Part shown: one piece after another, positions 53,836-63,750 of the stretch
How positions within the stretch are numbered: position 1 is the first letter of the stretch
How the letters are laid out: the number at the start of each line of letters is the position of its first letter
From: Cliona cf. orientalis
Lineage: Eukaryota > Porifera > Demospongiae > Clionaida > Clionaidae
Length of the DNA: 64,000 bases
Reading direction: 5' to 3'
Assembly (NCBI GenBank): GCA_963930775.1
Contig: OZ005689.1
Span: forward strand, 35,480,694-35,544,693
Translations under genes and position numbers: made by a program
Notes under the pieces: model-generated
Databases searched by the model: none
Seen by the model: only the letters and a program-made list of their open reading frames with translations
What the model was told of the DNA's origin: nothing

Positions 53836-54264
53836 TATGTGGTAGGATCTGAGAAAAGGGATAATTTCGCGCGCAGGCCGAATTTTCATTTTAAATCGCG
53901 CATATCTTCAAGGCTGTAGTAGCTACAATCTTCAAACCTGGTACAATGAATGATTCTTCAATCATTGCTCTACACTCGCTGAAATTTCGTGCCACGCCCA
54001 CTTCCGGTGTGGGCGTGGCGATCGCCGGTATCGCACGCGGTCGAAAATCGGCCGTTTTATGCCTCACTTTGGAGCTCCAACATTTCAGGTAAGAACATAG
54101 CTAGGCTTTCTAACGTTGAATTTCTTTAGTAGAGGGGCTGGGGTGCTTATAAACCAAGAATAAAGTCTATGGCTCTTGGTATCTTTGAGTGGTGGCAACT
54201 TAAAAAATGTCAAAATTTAGCGTTTTGCGCGAAATTATCCCTTTTCTCAGATCCTATCACATAT
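53836..54264. mobile_element. Miniature element with near-perfect 38-bp inverted termini
   Basis: ATATGTGGTAGGATCTGAGA and, reversed from the right, ATATGTGATAGGATCTGAGA, each followed by AAAGGGATAATTTCGCGC. 429 bp. Same terminal style as the 4392 and 35783 elements. Non-coding. Confidence 0.85.
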
Positions 54265-54607
54265 CAAGACCAAGGGAAACTGTCCACTAAAAGCCCTTAC
54301 ATAAAGTATACTGAGGAGAACACCAATATACATATACGCTGTGTGTTTATGCTAATAGAACACAAGCTAAAAAGATAATTACAATCTTAAAATTTTATTT
54401 TGCATGATTATCTGGTAAAGGTCATCACACACTCCATTAAGATACACTATGAAAAATCCTAGAACGCCAATTTTCTAACGCTAATTAGATCATGCGTTTT
54501 ATTAGCACAAACACGGTATAATATTCTAGCAATCAGATACCAGTAAGATAAAGGAAGCAATTCAGAGGTAGCTTCAAAGACTGAGGAGGGAAGACATAAA
54601 AGCTTAC

Positions 54608-56130
54608 CTTTGCAGTGTCCTTGTTCCACGTGCCCTTGCCGGAAGCCTTGGCAGCTGCTTCAAGGGCTCCTAGAGGCTGCAGCTCACTAACAATGAACAA
54701 TACAAGGTAAGTAGAACCAATTAACACAAAACACTTTCTGACTGACTGCATATACAAGGTGTATCTCAACAGAATGAACAGTGCAGGGTACATAAAACAA
54801 CATACACTTCCCAGAGTACATGCACAAAGGCTTACCAACCATCACTAGATATCAACACTTAAGTGGCTATGCTTTTCGTTGGGAATAGGTTTGCCTGAGC
54901 AGGCAATTAATGGGATAGTTGCCCCTTACGTTGAGGGAAGCTCAATAATATTTTCCATGTACATGTATAGGTGAGAATAACAGTGCAAGGTACAATCACT
55001 TCACACAAACAAGACCACAACACCGATCCCACAAGTATGTGAAGACAAACGGCAGGAAATTGTTAAGTGGTTCAATTTCCACGGGATAGGCGGTCTTTAC
55101 CATTTCATTGTGTTGGGAGAGTGTCTACTAACGGTATTGGTGTGTAGGGAAGTTGTATTGGGGGGAGAAAGTGGTGTGACCAGCAGCCTTCCCTCCCGCT
55201 CTATACCACCATTAAGAGCAGAATTAAAAATTTAATAATTAATAGAGAGCAGATGAATATTCATGAATACACTACTGTACATAGACATACAATGATGCAG
55301 AATGGAGTGTATGTACTCACTCGCTTGCTCTTCCAGCCTGACAAACCTCAATCATGCCTTCAGAGATGAGAGTATCGGTGATATTCTGAGGCTGACCATC
55401 AACCTTCAGCCAGTCACAGTCTTGCAACGGATCATCGGCACCTGCAACCATTAGTAAGAACAACTGTCATCATCATCACAGTGTATATATATACTTCACA
55501 CAAACAAGACCACACAAACAAGACCACAACACCGATCCCACAAGTATGTGAAGACAAACGGCAGGAAATTGTTAAGTGGTTCAATTTCCACGGGATAGGC
55601 GGTCTTTACCATTTCATTGTGTTGGGAGAGTGTCTACTAACGGTATTGGTGTGTAGGGAAGTTGTATTGGGGGGAGAAAGTGGTGTGACCAGCAGCCTTC
55701 CCTCCCGCTCTATACCACCATTAAGAGCAGAATTAAAAATTTAATAATTAATAGAGAGCAGATGAATATTCATGAATACACTACTGTACATAGACATACA
55801 ATGATGCAGAATGGAGTGTATGTACTCACTCGCTTGCTCTTCCAGCCTGACAAACCTCAATCATGCCTTCAGAGATGAGAGTATCGGTGATATTCTGAGG
55901 CTGACCATCAACCTTCAGCCACACTGAGCCATACTCACCACCACTGGATGGTAGAGAACAAACTTGAGTAATGGCAGGGAAAAGAGAGTGAGGGGAAGAG
56001 AGAGAGGAAAGGAAGAAGATATAGAGAGTTGGATGGGAAACCCCTAACTTACCTTGTATTCAACACTGAACATGATTTATTTTCCAATGAGCATCTTCCT
56101 CAAGAACTCACGGGCTTCCCAAGCAAACGG
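54608..56130 (-). pseudogene. SND1 (Tudor-SN)-like staphylococcal-nuclease repeat, pseudogene fragment
   Basis: Exons in order: 56130-56053 (PFAWEAREFLRKMLIGK, then a TAA where SND1 has Glu); 55962-55830 (SSGGEYGSVWLKVDGQPQNI, TLISEGMIEVCQAGRAS); and 54686-54608 (DELQPLGALEAAAKASGKGT, W). This is the first SN-like domain of SND1, a nuclease scaffold in RNA silencing and splicing complexes. The second exon carries a 2-nt excess near its start that breaks the phase. A duplicate of it lies at 55441-55321 with a different 5' end. With the nonsense codon this copy is unlikely to be functional. Remaining SN and Tudor domains are absent from the window. Confidence 0.7.
54998..55922. repeat. Tandem segmental duplication (about 420 bp) copying an SND1-like exon
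   Basis: 54998-55413 and 55493-55922 are nearly identical, from ACTTCACACAAACAAGACCA to ACCTTCAGCCA, 495 bp apart. The second copy has an extra 15 bp of CACACAAACAAGACC. The exon part (SEGMIEVCQAGRAS) is duplicated with its downstream intron. Confidence 0.9.
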
Positions 56131-56239
56131 CTACAAACAAACATAGAGTACACTAACAACATAATGTTATTATCATGACGCTCTCAAATGTACACATACA
56201 GATGACTCAGTCAAGTAACAATAGTTACTAGTTACTACT

Positions 56240-56757
56240 ATGAAAAATATACCCGGATCGCCAGTACTAAAGTTTTGCAAAAAATTGCAATGAACATATG
56301 TTGCACACAGAAGTCCATTTATTGTAAATACGTGGCCCCGCCCACCAAATCAATGAGCTAGCTGGCTGCCAAAATGCTCAATTGAGAGCAGCAGCCAACA
56401 TTTTGATGGAAAGGAACAAGAACACAAGCGTTTCTAAAGATCATTAGTACACAGAATCGAAGATAGAAGTGGCTGGAGATTATTTTTGTGTGTGCAGCTG
56501 CCATGCTTGCCTACCTGCAACTACGGCAACGGCCCCGTATCATGGACGGCCAATGTTAGCTACACGGCCGACTTCTTCGAGCCATAACTCGGTTCATATA
56601 GTGTTCTAGAAGCTACGAAGTAGAATTTTGTGTAGAGGAATGATTCCTCTATCGATTTACACCAAAAAGTGAAAATCACCATAGGTAACTATTTTGGCCT
56701 GTATCTCGGATTGATATCCAGTGCATTATGCATGGCTTTCTCGTGGACGGTCACATA
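56240..56757. mobile_element. Second copy of the CCATGCATAATGTGCTG-type miniature element, left end missing
   Basis: Collinear with 19345-19844 (AAATATACCCGGATCGCC through GTGGACGGTCACATA). The first about 130 bp of the family are absent. It sits within an intron-like stretch upstream of the SND1-like exons. Confidence 0.75.
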
Positions 56758-57012
56758 CGTGTGTGAGACAAAATCACTCATCTGATCGCTCCATCACTCT
56801 TACTGTCATCACTCACACACTATCACAAATATGTTATATTAATGTGTGGTGTATGGTGTATGGTGTATGTGTACCACACATTACTATTGTGGAAATGACA
56901 TGAGCTTGCTGTCATTAAAGTTGGTCGTGACCCAGGACTCCCTCTATACAGTATAGTACTGGTCACATGCCTCGACTAATGACGTACATACACTATCCTG
57001 TACCATACATAC

Positions 57013-57163
57013 CTGGAGCTGTTGCTGTCAGACAAAGATGCCGTGGTTTTCTCGGCAATTGAAGTAGGTCTTGCCCTGGACCACTCCATTGTTCTTCCCG
57101 AGAGTTTCATCCAGCTCCACACCAACCCACTTCCCAGGCGCAAACGTCGTAGAACCAACATAC
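57013..57163 (-). pseudogene. CAP-Gly domain exon (dynactin p150/CLIP type) with nonsense codon
   Basis: The exon is bounded by TTCCCAG and GTATGT splice signals. It reads [20 protein letters not shown] then [20 protein letters not shown] and GIFV, followed by TGA and QQQLQ. The [15 protein letters not shown] and YF-C blocks define a CAP-Gly domain, which binds microtubule plus-end tails; the order HGIFV-x-QQQLQ is closest to dynactin p150, where the replaced residue is Arg (CGA to TGA would explain it). No other dynactin exon is visible. It is either a pseudogene or a pseudo-exon. Confidence 0.75.
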
Positions 57164-57216
57164 CTGGGAATAATAATTATAAAGGGTGTTACATGTACAA
57201 CAGTGGAACCCCTCCA

Positions 57217-57610
57217 TAAGGAAACCCCTGAAATGAGGACATCTTATACCATGCGTGGTCCCATGCAGCTCCATATAATTTAGAGCATCCGTGGGTATCC
57301 AGTTCTCAGAGCCATATAGCAGCACTGGCATCACACAGGACTCTATCACCTCTCTAGATGATAGAGGACTGATGTCACCTCGGAAAACACCAATGCTGCC
57401 GTAGTGGAAAAATGCACGATGTGCCTTCTTATGTTCTCCTCAACTGACCTTGAAGCTGAGAGGTCACCTTTCCACCAATAACCCAGGCATTTTCCGACAT
57501 CACCAGCAGGTAGAACTGATCCATCCACCTCACACACTGGGAGAGCACTAGAGCTTGCTTGCTTCAAGAACAATACTATTTCACACTTGCTGATGTTAAG
57601 TTTCAGAAGG
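57217..57610 (-). pseudogene. LINE reverse transcriptase C-terminal fragment
   Basis: Two frames with one break near 57348: LNISKCEIVLFLKQASSS, VGKCLGYWWKGDLSASRSVE and FSEVTSVLYHLER; then VIESCVMPVLLYGSENWIPT. The C-LGYWW and PVLLYGSENW motifs are typical of the RT thumb/connection of sponge and cnidarian non-LTR elements. No catalytic palm or endonuclease remains. Confidence 0.7.
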
Positions 57611-57744
57611 TTCTGCTCCTGCTCAGCAGAGATTAGGTTTTTAGTTTTAATTGCGCATGCGCACCAGCCGAGCTGTGTATCTAGAAATTTTCCGCTTATT
57701 AATATTTTTTTTGGATGTTTTGCACGTCAACATTAGTATAAGCC

Positions 57745-57850
57745 AACTGGAAGTGAAAAAACCCACGGGAACCGCTGGGAATCGAACCCAGGCCCTCCTG
57801 CTTTAGCTGCAGATGCAAATACAAGAGCCAGTATGCAGTGCTTGCAGTAA
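57745..57850 (-). repeat. tRNA-derived (SINE-like) fragment
   Basis: The minus strand carries GGTTCGATTCC (box B consensus) at 57788-57778, preceded by GCAGCTAAAGCAGGAGGGCC, which looks like a collapsed box A region. The spacing is too short for an intact tRNA gene. Confidence 0.3.
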
Positions 57851-58645
57851 CAGACAATTTCCGAGCAAATTTCCTGTTTGTGTAACCCCAGCGGTATTTG
57901 GTCGGAGATAATAATATTATGTCAGTACATGAAAGCTTGCTATGTAGCAACTGGCCACAGCCTTTTTTTCTGCCACAAACAATACTCACATCATGAGGTG
58001 GCTCACAGTTCACACCAGTAGATGATGGTGGCTTGCTGCTAGATAAACGTGTATTAATAGTTACAGCCACCTGGTTCTAAACATTTAACTTGAAGTTGAA
58101 TTGTCACTATTTTAAGTTAGGGTAAGCTAACTATAGGCCAATGATAAGCCTCTTGATAAAAGATAAGACATCATTCCATGCATATGCCAAAAATGATTGC
58201 ATGATGTCCAATCAAATTTTAAATGTGTCTGACCATTTTGAAAACACCAGGACACTTTGCCCTTACATCTGAAAGTTATTGCGAGCACTGAGTATGACAA
58301 GTATAAAGTTATGTAGCTGCTGTGTACGCATTCTCTATTCCTTTTTCCATTTCGTTAGTACCAAAAGTGTCAGGAGTATTAACTTTAATTGCTTGCTTTG
58401 AGCAGATTCCAAATGCAACATAGATATACTAGGTAGATTATACGTGGTTAGCAATAAAAATTGGTGGCCAATAATATTCACTTTTCTAACTGCCAAATAA
58501 TTATAATATTATTGTTATAAATTTAGCCTTACTTCTCACTCACATAACTTATCCATGGTATAATTATATTATGTACGCACCCCAGCAATAACTTCCAATG
58601 AGCGTATACATGTACACTGCCAAACATACACTACCACCATGAAGC

Positions 58646-58727
58646 GGTAAACGGTTTTCTGTATGTTATTCACAAGCACGAGGCACTTTTTGAGTGCTTG
58701 CGAATAGCATAGAGAAAACCGTTTACC
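58646..58727. repeat. 82-nt perfect-style hairpin
   Basis: GGTAAACGGTTTTCTGTATG followed by TTATTCACAAGCAC pairs with GTGCTTGCGAATAGCATAGA and GAAAACCGTTTACC around a loop of about 14 nt. The stem is about 34 bp with three or four mismatches. It could be a tiny foldback element or a small-RNA precursor. Confidence 0.6.
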
Positions 58728-58893
58728 ACTGAGCTTGTGGAGGTCTCCTGGCAATGGGGCTTGAACCACTGGACAGTAGAAGAGTTGCTCTATCTTCTGG
58801 TTTATGTTTGGAGTCCTGAAAGTGAAAGATGTCCTAGATAGAGCAGGTAATGTGTCCCCGGATGCACTTCCTGGGTCTGCAACTATTGGACCG
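58727..58893 (-). CDS. Candidate internal exon of unrecognised protein
   Basis: Bounded by ACGCCAG acceptor and CAGTG/GTAAAC donor. About 55 codons: GPIVADPGSASGDTLPALSR, then FRTPNINQKIEQLFYCPVVQ and PLPGDLHKLS. Composition is protein-like and Ser/Pro-rich. The donor lies at the base of a strong hairpin (58646-58727). No family recognised; no partner exons identified. Confidence 0.4.
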
Positions 58894-58935
58894 CTGGCGT
58901 AACGGCTGTATGCATAAAAAATACTTACCATTCAC

Positions 58936-59092
58936 ATACGGTAATTCATGAAATTTTCATTGTTAAAAATTTTTTGTCTCTTGCAAAGTCACGAAAATAA
59001 TATTACTATATACATTGGATATGAACAAAAATGTTGTCACACAAACTTTCTAACACAAACATTTCGTGAATTACAGTACCGTAGGTTGGGTT
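58936..59092. mobile_element. Miniature foldback with TACGGTA..AATTCATGAAAT termini
   Basis: TACGGTAATTCATGAAATTT on the left mirrors TACGGTACTGTAATTCACGA (then AATGTTTG) read from the right. About 157 bp, AT-rich, non-coding. Confidence 0.55.
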
Positions 59093-59239
59093 TTCAATGA
59101 TTGTGAATTAAAAGTTTCTTTTAGTGTACTACAATTATGCAGTACGGGGTCGACCATCGCAATTATTGTTGTCTTCTGAATGTACATGTGTATCCATGGT
59201 AGCTGTGCCCACGGGATATAAGAATAGTTATATCACAGG

Positions 59240-59505
59240 TGCGAGGGATGTATGGCATTTACAGTCGATTTCGAATGCGTTTGAATGTGCGTGTGTGCGT
59301 GGACACGCTGTGTACCAATGTATGAAGAAGCTGGCCATTCATGCAAGTACCTAAATTCATAAATTTGTCAGAATGATCCACTAGGAGGCATAAATTGCGT
59401 GAAGTTGGTGGCCTCCCACATGCTCCCACGCACTAGTGCAAACATGTTCAAACGCAGCCGAAATCGACTGTACTACACTCCCCGAGGGTGCAAAGATCAC
59501 ACTCT
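59240..59505. repeat. Imperfect inverted duplication
   Basis: TACAGTCGATTTCGAATGCG at 59261 and, in reverse, TACAGTCGATTTCGGCTGCG ending near 59475 pair over roughly 100 bp with many mismatches. Followed at 59558-59577 by a poly-C run. Confidence 0.5.
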
Positions 59506-59890
59506 GCAATATGTATTGGTATAATACTTGGCATATTTCAAGGGGGAAATCCCTGCCCCCCCCCCCCCCCCCCCCCATCCGGGTGAAAGACGGACTCTCC
59601 TCCGTGCTGTAGGTTAATAGTGTTCTGACTGTATATGCTGTACCTGGATTGCAATGCTTGTGGGTACGAAGTAGAAATGTTAATCACCCGCAAGCACTTC
59701 CTATGTGGCTCACACCATCTGAGTATGCATATGCACAGTACAGCTCACTGAAAGGTTGTGAAAGGAAAAACGCTACAGACACGTTTTGCATTACCTCTAG
59801 ACGCTGTATTCTTGCATCAACTTATTTTGCTATTGCGGTTGTGTAATGCTGTAAGCCACATCCTACATGTATGTGCACCTTGACCTTGTA

Positions 59891-60006
59891 CTTGCACCAT
59901 AGAGCTAGCTAGATCTTGCACCATGGACCTTGCACGATAAACAGCATGGTGCAAGACCTAGCTACATGTAGTACGTAGCTCTATGGTGCAAGCTGTATGG
60001 TGCAAG
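59891..60006. promoter_or_regulatory. Palindromic cluster of CTTGCACCAT motifs upstream of a small gene
   Basis: CTTGCACCAT occurs at 59891 and 59915, with CCTTGCAC at 59928. The reverse ATGGTGCAAG occurs at 59946, 59983 and 59997. The two halves fold into a stem of about 35 bp with a bulge (AGAGCTAGCTAGATCTTGCA against TAGCTACGTACTACATGTAG on reversal). It ends 65 bp before the start codon at 60071. It could be a binding-site array or a foldback element; function is inferred. Confidence 0.45.
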
Positions 60007-60018
60007 GTCATTTCTCAT

Positions 60019-60028
60019 TATATAAAAA
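60019..60028 (+). promoter_or_regulatory. TATA box of the small basic-protein gene
   Basis: TATATAAAAAG lies about 50 bp upstream of the ATG at 60071, a usual TATA-to-start distance allowing a short 5' UTR. Confidence 0.5.
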
Positions 60029-60070
60029 GAATCTTGGATTAGGGATTAGCAACGATTACAAGAAGTAGTA

Positions 60071-60587
60071 ATGGGTGATATTTTGAGCGGTACGTAAGTA
60101 AACACGGTATTATGCAGTATCACTAACCTCTAGGTATTAGTAGTTGCAGTTAACGAGCTCCACTATCTTCAGTGGCGGCTGGCTGAAAGGGAGAGAATAT
60201 TGACTGAGATTGAGAGGAGGTGGAGAGCAGGAGAGCGAATATCTCATGCAGGTAAAACTGAACGAAGTATAAACATTCAATATTAACTCACTCACCTACA
60301 TGTATAACAGCAGATCATCATCCAAAGAGGAGCAGTAAACATAGAAGAGGGAGGCGTAGGAGAGGGCGGCAAAGGCATCCTCCATCTTCCCAGCCTCCTA
60401 CTGCTGGCAACTCTCTTACTGGGCCCACTCCCACTGGAAGCAGTAGTCCTGGGCCTTCTACCCCTCACTATAGTTGCCTCCTCTTCCTTCTCCTCCAGAG
60501 AATCTGATTAACCTCGATGTAGACATACCACAACCTACACCTGGACAGTCAATGGAGGGACTAATGGCTACTTTGAATATTCATTGA
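60071..60587 (+). CDS. Small arginine-rich protein, 4 exons
   Basis: Exons 60071-60089, 60150-60251, 60314-60442 and 60499-60587, with GT/AG introns of 60, 62 and 56 bp, all phase 1. The product is 112 residues: MGDILS, a charged helical segment (LQWRLAERERILTEIERRWR), a basic cluster (HRRGRRRRGRQRH), a Ser/Pro/Thr-rich linker, and an acidic-hydrophobic tail (NLINLDVDIPQPTPG). The third intron has a strong pyrimidine tract (CTCCTCTTCCTTCTCCTCCAG spans its end). The basic cluster suggests nucleic-acid binding or nuclear import. No family recognised. The consistent phases, TATA box and tidy splice sites argue it is real. Confidence 0.5.
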
Positions 60588-60646
60588 AAGCGAACTATCC
60601 AGTGACTGATACATAATAATTTATTACATTTAAAATTTTGAAAACA

Positions 60647-60720
60647 AAGATTCTCCATGGACAACTTAGTGATTGGTGGCAAGTTGTACACCGACCACTA
60701 AGTTATTCACAAAGAATCTT
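60647..60720. ncRNA. Candidate miRNA-like hairpin
   Basis: AAGATTCTCCATGGACAACT followed by TAGTGATTGG pairs with CCGACCACTAAGTTATTCAC and AAAGAATCTT. The stem is about 30 bp with scattered mismatches and a loop of about 14 nt, the size of an animal pre-miRNA. It lies 60 bp downstream of the small gene's stop, possibly in its 3' UTR. No expression evidence. Confidence 0.3.
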
Positions 60721-61234
60721 CGTTGTCTTATTTACATTTCGTGTTTATTGTATTTATGAAAAACTTGACCACATCCCCAGTAGCTGCATAGTTCTAATGG
60801 TGCATGTGGTAAAGGTCGTCAATACACACATCGATGCCGGGGCCTCAATCACAGAGATGGAGTCTAAGATCAACTTTGAGTTTCGATGCTTCGATCAAAG
60901 GAGATGAACTCGACAGCACAGTACAGCTTCCGAGCTTCAGATCGGTCATGGCATGACGCGTGCTATAAATAGTGCAAGGCTAGCTTTATTTATCCACAGG
61001 ATTACGTCAGCCAAGAGAACGCATGAAGTTCGGCCAGCATTGCTTGTCGGAGAAAGTAGCGCTCAGCTTTTAATGTATTCGCTGGATATGTATGTAAGTT
61101 AATATATGATTCTGTGGATTTTCAGGTCTCAGAAGTGTTCTGTAAAGGCTCTGAATTTTAGCGCTATGACGACATAGGTTACATCATAATTACAACATAA
61201 TTACCTAATAACCGCAAAAAAGTAAATTTATACT

Positions 61235-61760
61235 GGTTATAATACTATCTATAAAAAATTTTTTTCAGACGATCAATTTTTTTTATATAGTCCGTGTCAT
61301 AACCTATGATTGGTCAGAACTGTAGGGCCATGTGTACAAATAAGGGTGGCCATAGAGATGCATTCTTGAACGAGCGCACAAAGCACCACACGTTTTGAGA
61401 GGCCTACTGAGCAGGCCACCGAGCCTTGAGCGAAGCGAGAGGCGAGGTGGACTGTTCTTTGTCATACCTGTCAATAGTCCAGCAGATTCGACATTCTCGG
61501 TCTGCTCGAATGTCTCCCTTGCACACTTCTTAGTGGTGGTTCGAGCATACAGCTACTGTTGGCCTGAGAGGTGTGGCCTACGCGATATTAGGTTCAAAGT
61601 TCATTTACTTTCATCTGTGCATGCGCACTGTACTAATGTGCTATCTACTGTTGAGTTAATACCATTTGGATTTTCTCTTCTGACCACATACTGTCAATAG
61701 CTCGTGCACACTATCCCATTATTGTGACATCAAACATACATACTTGTATACTATCACATT
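61235..61760 (+). mobile_element. Non-autonomous Helentron-like derivative, second copy
   Basis: Starts with AAATTTTTTTCAGACGATCA and TTATATAGTCCGTGTCATAA, the 5' end of the autonomous copies. It then follows the reverse complement of 43236-43690 (CCTACTGAGCAGGCC, GGCGAGGTGGACTGTTCTTT) to ATTGTGACATCAAAC. It lacks Rep and helicase. Confidence 0.6.
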
Positions 61761-62185
61761 TCGTTTGATGACACAAACACATAATTCTATTCAGTGGACT
61801 CTATACAAGTAGAGATGGCCCGGATATGCCCATAATATACACATGTAGTATCATACCACGGTCCTAAAATTCAACTGAAATAATATGGTTAACCTTGATT
61901 ACAGCCTGATTTTCTACCTAGAAGCCCTGGTATATAATGCAAGTATACTGTATAAGTAAGTCTCATAAATGGGGTCGATAAAAATTAATGGTTAAGTTGT
62001 CAACCTCCAAATGGATCAGAATGGCCAACTTGACACAGCCACCCTGGTTACCATACAATAAAAACTTCACTAGGAGAAAATTTTTGTCATCACTACTTAT
62101 GGACATCACTTGGGAGGGGGACTTTGTGCTATCCTCCACAGAATTCAGTGCGATCTCTTCCGTCAGGGGGTGCAACTAGTAAATA
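61761..62185. other. No gene recognised
   Basis: Open frames at 61963-62179 occur on both strands without splice context or similarity. Nothing else supported. Confidence 0.35.
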
Positions 62186-62186
62186 G

Positions 62187-62340
62187 GAATGGCCACAAAC
62201 AAGGCTATGAACAATGCACACATAAGATGCATCCCTACACACTTTTTCAAAGAAACTGTTGCTTGAACCGTGTAGGGATGCATCTTGTCTGTGCATTATC
62301 CCTACTAGTCTTGTTTGTGTACTATTAGGTCCTGCCATCC
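62187..62340. repeat. Long hairpin with GTGTAGGGATGCATCTT core
   Basis: AAGATGCATCCCTACAC at 62224-62240 pairs perfectly with GTGTAGGGATGCATCTT near 62270-62286. Outer segments (GGAATGGCCACAAACAAGGC and, reversed from the right, GGGATGGCAGGACC with ACACAAACAAGAC) extend the fold to about 60 bp per arm with bulges. It could be a miniature foldback element or a small-RNA precursor. Confidence 0.6.
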
Positions 62341-63247
62341 CTATACTTACTTCTAAAACTCAAGCACTGAAGCCCCAGCTGACCTAATGTAGAGGCTATG
62401 CAAGGTTCTATCTTTGACTAGAAAAATAACACGACAGTGAGTGTTATCAAGAGCTACTGGCCACAAACAAGAAAACTGCAAGCTTTATTACTAAACTTGA
62501 TAAATTTCATTAACTCACTTGAGGAAAGAGAAAAGAGAAGAAGAAAGCGGCCACAGAGAGGGGTGGAAAGCTCTGGCTCAGTTACTCATACTGATGCAAA
62601 CTATCTTCCCATCACAGATATCAGCACACTATGCCTGAATGGAAGGAATGTGATGGATCATGTATGTCCATACATGTATTGGTTTACTAAAAGAAAGCAG
62701 TATACACACTGAACTAGAAACACTGGCCACATCCCCAGGCTCCCCCATCCAAAGCATAGTACAGAATGCTTCAAGGGACAAGTGCTTGATACCCTGCGTG
62801 CATGCACAAGAGGTAAAGTAAGCAGTAATGTCCTTGTCAACAAAATATCACGGCACCTGTGCGAGCTGTAAGAATAAATCTGTCAAATTTGAAAAAAACT
62901 TGAATTGAGTGGTAAGACCTACAAGTCACAAATAGTGCATTTTGGTTGGCCATTGTAGCCATGCTCACTGACCGTGCCCAGGAGCAGCGCATGCATGCAT
63001 TTATGCATGTTCTTTCTGCTCATGTACAATCGTCCTAGGTAAAGGTCGTCTTCAGCATAATATTATTATGTCAAGGCGTGTGGGGTAAACAAATCTCAGG
63101 CTTGGTGTATATTGTATAGCTCAGCACCAAGGAGTGAGCCACTAATCCCCCACCACCTGCCTACTCCTGTGGTGTAACATGTCCCCACCTCTCACCCAAG
63201 CGAATACACGTATTTTTCAACACAAATTTACGTTCTAGTTCTCTGAC

Positions 63248-63334
63248 CTGGCTGCCAAAAGGCATAGCGGCCATCCCGTGCGATGGGCTGTCCCGCTAGA
63301 CTATCATCTTGGTACTTCGGCACATAGTCACGTT
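63248..63334 (-). CDS. Internal exon of unrecognised host gene
   Basis: An 87-nt exon, phase 1 at both ends, between ATTTTCAG and GGTCAG splice signals. It reads RDYVPKYQDDSLAGQPIARD then GRYAFWQP. No stop, no repeat similarity, and protein-like composition with good splice sites. I do not recognise the family. Neighbouring exons are presumably beyond or in the unresolved 62.3-63.2 kb stretch. Confidence 0.45.
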
Positions 63335-63750
63335 CTGAAAATTAATTACAGTACTAAGGTAGGTAACTTGCCTAACTGCCACCAGCCTGTTGAGTACTTT
63401 GACCCAGGCCATGTGTCGATTTGTGCAATTGCGCGTGCACAAACCTGATCCTACAACCCCGCCCAGCTAGTTATCAATAGTTATTTATAGTTAAAGCGTC
63501 ACATCTGCGCACGTGCACGAAGGCGCGGCGCGCGCAGTGTGGCTATAATACTTTCAAAAGTGATGGCCCTAACCTCCGAGAATCTCTTCTACTGGACTTG
63601 CAGAAGATGGGAGTGCGGTGTTTTAACAAGCTAGTTGAGACGATCTAAAAGGTATATTTTCCATTGAATTTGGTGAATATCCACCCACGCATTTTTTACT
63701 CAATCAAGATTGGACCTTAATATGCCATGTTTTTGATGAGCAGGCATTTA

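Noticed and set aside
53836-54264. Promoter with long dyad symmetry
   Set aside because: The symmetry is explained by terminal inverted repeats of a 429-bp miniature element.
57745-57850. Functional tRNA gene
   Set aside because: Box B is good but box A is too close and no cloverleaf can be formed.
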